Source of the DNA: Terriglobia bacterium
GTDB lineage: Bacteria; Acidobacteriota; Terriglobia; UBA7540
Direction of reading: 5' to 3'
Assembly (NCBI GenBank): GCA_030040515.1
Contig: JASHTO010000529.1
Location: 1 to 8,485, forward strand
DNA: 8,485 nucleotides
Shown here: one piece after another, positions 5,794-8,485 of the stretch
How the letters are laid out: each line of letters opens with the position of its first letter
Position numbering within the stretch: the first letter of the stretch is position 1
Notes under the pieces: model-generated
Told to the model about the DNA's origin: nothing
Database searches by the model: none
The model's input: only the letters and a program-made list of their open reading frames with translations
Translations under genes and position numbers: made by a program

Positions 5794-7172
5794 TGGTGAT
5801 TGGGGCCGGACCGGGCGGCTACCCTGCGGCAATTCGCGCCGCGCAAATGGGCGCGAGCGTGGCGATTGTCGAGAAGGAAGAACTGGGCGGCACGTGTTTG
5901 AATTGGGGCTGCATCCCCACCAAAACTTTGATTGCGTCGTCGGAATTGCTCGAACGCATCAAAGCCGCGGAGTCCATGGGCCTGCGCGTGCAGGGCGCGT
6001 CCTTTGATTACGCCGCCATGGCCGACCGCAAGGACCAGATGGTTCAGAAACTGCGCAACGGCGTGAAGCAATTGCTGAAGGCCAATGGCGTGACGGTTTT
6101 TCAGGGCAGCGCTTCGTACCAGAGCCGCAATCGCATTCAGGCGGAATCGGCCGGCGCGACTGAGGTTTTGATCGCCGGAAAGTCAATCATTGCCACGGGC
6201 ACAGCCTCCGCTATGCCGGGATTTTTGCCGCGTCACGAGCGAGTCGTGGAAAGCCGCGGCTTTCTCGGCTTGCGCGCTCTACCGGCCAGCACACTGATTC
6301 TGGGCGGCGGCATCATCGGCTGCGAATTCGCCTGCATGTTGGCGCAACTGGGCGTGAAGATGACGATGGTGGAGCTACTCGAGGACATCATCGCCACGAT
6401 TGACGCCGACGTTCGCCGCGAGCTGCGCCGCCACATGGAGAAAAACCTGGGCATTCGAATCCTGACCGGAGTGACGCTGGAAGCAATCACTGCGGACGGT
6501 CGCGGCGTGCGCGGCCGCGCGGGACAGGAAACTCTGGAAGCGGATTTATTGCTCGTCGCGTTGGGCCGCAAGCCGGTGCTGGAAGGATTGAAACTGGAAA
6601 ACGCCGGGCTCGCGCCCAACGCGCGCGGATTTCTGGACGTTGACGCCTACGGCCGCACGCGCGTCGCCACTATTTACGCGGTGGGAGACATCACCGGCGG
6701 CCCGCTGCTCGCCCACGCTGCCACATCGCAGGGACTGGTTGCGGCGGAAAACGCCTGCGGCAGCTATCTGCACAAGAACGAAACTGTGGTGCCCAACTGC
6801 ATCTTCACCACGCCTGAAATCGGCACCGTGGGCCTGAGCGAGCAGGAAGCGCAGCAGCAGGGCAGGAAAATCAAGACCGGAAAATATCTGTTTGGAGCGC
6901 TCGGCAAGGCGCTGGCCATGGGCGAGCCGCACGGCTTCGTGAAATGGGTCGCGGACGCCGAAACCGATCAGCTTCTGGGAGCGCACGCCGTCGGCCCGCA
7001 TGCCACGGACATCATCGCGGAAGCAGGAGTGGCCATCCGCGCGGAATTGACCGCAGCGGATCTTGCGCACACGATTCACGCCCACCCAACCCTGGCCGAA
7101 GCCTGGATGGAAGCCGCCCACGCGCTGATCGGCGAACCCATCCACTCCGCCCCGCCGCGGAAGCAAGGATAG
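5775..7172 (+). CDS. lpdA: E3 dihydrolipoyl dehydrogenase
   Basis: The 465-residue flavoprotein is full length. It reoxidises the dihydrolipoyl arm of E2 and reduces NAD+. Visible in order: FAD-binding VVIGAGPGGYPAA (7-19, GxGxxG at 10-15), the redox disulfide in GGTCLNWGCIPTK (C41 and C46), the NAD-binding GGGIIGCEFA segment near residue 176, the second FAD motif YAVGDITGG, and the C-terminal interface HAHPTLAEAW with the catalytic H437-E442 pair donated across the dimer. No key residue is missing. The GTG start overlaps the E2 end by 19 bases, so the two are translationally linked and E3 is dedicated to this complex. The family is certain; the symbol is the generic name for such enzymes and this may not be the cell's only copy. 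Only 37 bases separate its end from the convergent toxin gene, with no clear terminator between. Confidence 0.96.
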   Translation: MAAFDLVVIGAGPGGYPAAIRAAQMGASVAIVEKEELGGTCLNWGCIPTKTLIASSELLERIKAAESMGLRVQGASFDYAAMADRKDQMVQKLRNGVKQLLKANGVTVFQGSASYQSRNRIQAESAGATEVLIAGKSIIATGTASAMPGFLPRHERVVESRGFLGLRALPASTLILGGGIIGCEFACMLAQLGVKMTMVELLEDIIATIDADVRRELRRHMEKNLGIRILTGVTLEAITADGRGVRGRAGQETLEADLLLVALGRKPVLEGLKLENAGLAPNARGFLDVDAYGRTRVATIYAVGDITGGPLLAHAATSQGLVAAENACGSYLHKNETVVPNCIFTTPEIGTVGLSEQEAQQQGRKIKTGKYLFGALGKALAMGEPHGFVKWVADAETDQLLGAHAVGPHATDIIAEAGVAIRAELTAADLAHTIHAHPTLAEAWMEAAHALIGEPIHSAPPRKQG

Positions 7173-7209
7173 CCATCGTTCTTGGTTAGGGGCTTGCCAG
7201 GGGAATTGG

Positions 7210-7476
7210 TTATCTCAGCAGACGGTCGCATTCAGCATGAGAGCCAATCCAAAACCAAACAATTGTTGGACCCTCCAAAACTCCAAGTGCACGATACCCT
7301 AAACCGACGCGTACAGAATAAATGTTAGCCTCTTCGTCGACCTTCTTGAACCTTAGACTGGGATAGCGTTCATTGGCTTTGAATAACCTGTAGGCACGCC
7401 ACGCGTTCCTTTGGACATCTACGGGGAGGGCCGAGAAAGTCTCTCTGAATTCGCGCGTCGTGCGCGACTGAATCAC
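7210..7476 (-). CDS. RelE/ParE-superfamily toxin of a type II toxin-antitoxin pair
   Basis: The 88-residue protein fits the RelE/ParE fold: an N-terminal helical hairpin (TTREFRETFSALPVDVQRNA), a central FKKVDEEANIYSVRVGLGYR strand region (about 43-62), and the C-terminal strand WFWIGSHAECDRLL, a phrase typical of RelE/ParE-like proteins annotated as plasmid-stabilisation or mRNA-interferase toxins. It would act in the cytoplasm, most likely as a ribosome-dependent mRNA endonuclease, though a gyrase-poisoning ParE action cannot be excluded. It starts with GTG at 7476-7474, which overlaps the antitoxin stop as GTGA, implying translational coupling. It is convergent to the E3 gene. Base composition is lower in G+C here (55 of 120 in 7261-7380) than in the dehydrogenase genes (79 of 120 in 6001-6060 plus 6601-6660), which fits separate acquisition. 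Confidence 0.82.
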   Translation of the reverse strand: MIQSRTTREFRETFSALPVDVQRNAWRAYRLFKANERYPSLRFKKVDEEANIYSVRVGLGYRALGVLEGPTIVWFWIGSHAECDRLLR

Positions 7477-7688
7477 AGGATTTCATCCAAAGGTCGTGTC
7501 TCGCCGCGGCGATGCTCGTCAAGAGCATTTGCGGCGAGCTTGCGGAGTTTGCCGGAGTTTTTCCGCAAGACTTCTCTCCAAGCTTCCTCGTCCTCAATCG
7601 TCTCGAGAATTTGCGATGCGAGGGCATTTTGCTCGTCCTCAGAGAGCTTGTCGGCTTTGCGGATTGCGTCCTCGAGCAACCTAGTCAT
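7473..7688 (-). CDS. Antitoxin partner of the RelE/ParE-like toxin
   Basis: The 71-residue protein is small, highly charged and mostly helical: LEDAIRKADKLSEDEQNALA, then an acidic ILETIEDEEAWREVL segment and a C-terminal RRGETRPLDEIL tail. The pattern of a conserved PLDE-type end preceding a RelE-like toxin gene is one I associate with small antitoxins of this type, but no DNA-binding fold (ribbon-helix-helix or HTH) is obvious, so how it regulates the operon is unclear. It precedes the toxin and overlaps it by four bases, the usual antitoxin-first order. The ATG at 7688 is fixed by an in-frame TAA two codons upstream, yet no Shine-Dalgarno sequence is visible before it. The call rests mainly on context. 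Confidence 0.72.
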   Translation of the reverse strand: MTRLLEDAIRKADKLSEDEQNALASQILETIEDEEAWREVLRKNSGKLRKLAANALDEHRRGETRPLDEIL

Positions 7689-7768
7689 AAGTTAAAGCTA
7701 ACACACGAAAAAGTTGCTCGCAAGGATTGGTCACGGAATCAGCTAACCACCCGCCACAAGACACCGCC

Positions 7769-8485
7769 TTATTCATGCCTCAGCGCCACCATGGGATCGA
7801 CTTTCGTCGCGCGGTGGGCGGGGATATAACTCGCCAGCACAGCTACGCCCGCCAGCGCGAGTGTGCCTGCAAAGAATGTGAACGGATCCGTCGGCTTCAC
7901 ACCATAGAGCAAGCTCGCCAAGAAGCGGGTCACCGCAAAAGATCCGGCCATGCCGATGGCCACGCCAATGATGGTCAGCTTGAATCCCCGGTCAACCACA
8001 GTCCTAAGCACATCACGCTTCTCTGCTCCCAGCGCCATGCGAATTCCGATTTCGTGGGTTTGCTGCGCCACCGAATAAGCAAGCACGCCGTAGATGCCAA
8101 TCGTGGCCAGCACGAGTGCCGCTCCCGCGAAAGTCCCCAATAGCCAAGTGTTGAATTCCGGCCCCGCGACCGCACTGCTCATCACCTGTTCCATCGTGCG
8201 AATCTTGGTCACCGCCAGATCGGGGTCGAGCGAATGAACCTGCGCCACCGCCACGGTAGCCAAAGACGCCGGATCCTCGTGTGTTCGCAGAGATAGGTTC
8301 ATAGCCCGCATGTCCCCGAACGGGTCTTGTTCGAGAAAGCGATCATCCACCTGTAAATAGGGCCGATATACGTGGGGCGCCGGGGGTATGTCCAGGCCGC
8401 CTTCGTTGACGTTGCCGACCACGCCGACAACCACTTGCCACGGGCCGCCGCCCCAGCGGAGGCGTTTGCCGAGGGCGTTCTGGCC
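7769..8485 (-). CDS. FtsX/MacB-type ABC transporter permease, ADOP-like (C-terminal part, gene runs off the right edge)
   Basis: The visible 238 residues start mid-gene and end at a TAA (7771-7769). Residues 1-25 (GQNALGKRLRW, then WQVVVGVVGNV) are the end of a MacB-like periplasmic domain. About 90 more extracytoplasmic residues follow, then three membrane segments at about 114-137, 169-187 and 201-221. Between the first two lies the cytoplasmic loop QQTHEIGIRMALGAEKRDVL, a hallmark of FtsX-like permeases, and the end SYIPAHRATKVDPMVALRHE is typical of the acidobacterial duplicated orphan permeases (ADOP), which carry two such units and often lack a linked ATPase gene. Substrate unknown; efflux or lipoprotein/envelope roles are known for relatives. 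The reading frame is open through the window edge, so the GTG at 8434 is internal. Eighty bases with no clear terminator separate it from the antitoxin gene downstream. Confidence 0.9.
   Translation of the reverse strand, partial: GQNALGKRLRWGGGPWQVVVGVVGNVNEGGLDIPPAPHVYRPYLQVDDRFLEQDPFGDMRAMNLSLRTHEDPASLATVAVAQVHSLDPDLAVTKIRTMEQVMSSAVAGPEFNTWLLGTFAGAALVLATIGIYGVLAYSVAQQTHEIGIRMALGAEKRDVLRTVVDRGFKLTIIGVAIGMAGSFAVTRFLASLLYGVKPTDPFTFFAGTLALAGVAVLASYIPAHRATKVDPMVALRHE

Noticed and set aside
5050..5832. A 260-codon minus-strand frame opposite the E2 catalytic domain
   Set aside because: It is a shadow of the E2 acyltransferase domain; the product is Arg/His-rich with no domain.
7173..7209. A terminator between E3 and the convergent toxin gene
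   Set aside because: The 37 bases contain no convincing stem followed by a T-run on either strand.

Overview
The window looks like a moderately GC-rich chromosomal segment from a Gram-negative bacterium, most probably an Acidobacteriota member. The main clue is the FtsX/MacB-type permease fragment at the right end, which resembles the acidobacterial 'ADOP' permeases. A secreted beta-barrel-like protein start at the left end and a fused alpha/beta E1 dehydrogenase agree with this. No rRNA, tRNA or CRISPR is visible, and the phylum assignment is inference.

Layout. Positions 1-362 (minus) hold the N-terminal part of an exported, probably outer-membrane protein with a GTG start. It is divergent from a small membrane methyltransferase of the isoprenylcysteine methyltransferase-like (ICMT) type at 573-1010. 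A strong sigma-70-like promoter (1021-1048), flanked by a 7-bp inverted repeat, precedes the core of the window. That core is a plus-strand operon: a DeoR-family regulator (1080-1859), a fused E1 alpha-beta 2-oxoacid dehydrogenase (1873-4179), an E2 dihydrolipoyl acyltransferase (4372-5793) and an E3 dihydrolipoyl dehydrogenase (5775-7172). Together these encode a complete 2-oxoacid (pyruvate or acetoin type) dehydrogenase complex with a dedicated sugar-phosphate-type regulator.

Convergent to the operon is a minus-strand toxin-antitoxin pair: antitoxin 7473-7688, then a RelE/ParE-like toxin 7210-7476 overlapping it by four bases. Upstream of it on the same strand is the C-terminal part of the permease (7769-8485), which runs off the window.

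How the genes work together. E1 decarboxylates a 2-oxoacid (or cleaves acetoin) with thiamine pyrophosphate (TPP), E2 takes the acyl group on a lipoyl lysine and passes it to CoA, and E3 reoxidises the lipoyl group with FAD and NAD+. The DeoR protein probably controls its own promoter and so the complex.

Most unusual points. A palindromic repeat-like element sits in frame inside the E2 linker, and a second dispersed-repeat-like palindrome lies in the E1-E2 gap. E2 appears to carry two tandem peripheral-subunit-binding domains. The fused E1 has two extra segments next to its TPP-binding region. I see no clear sign of an entirely new system; these are unusual versions of known parts.
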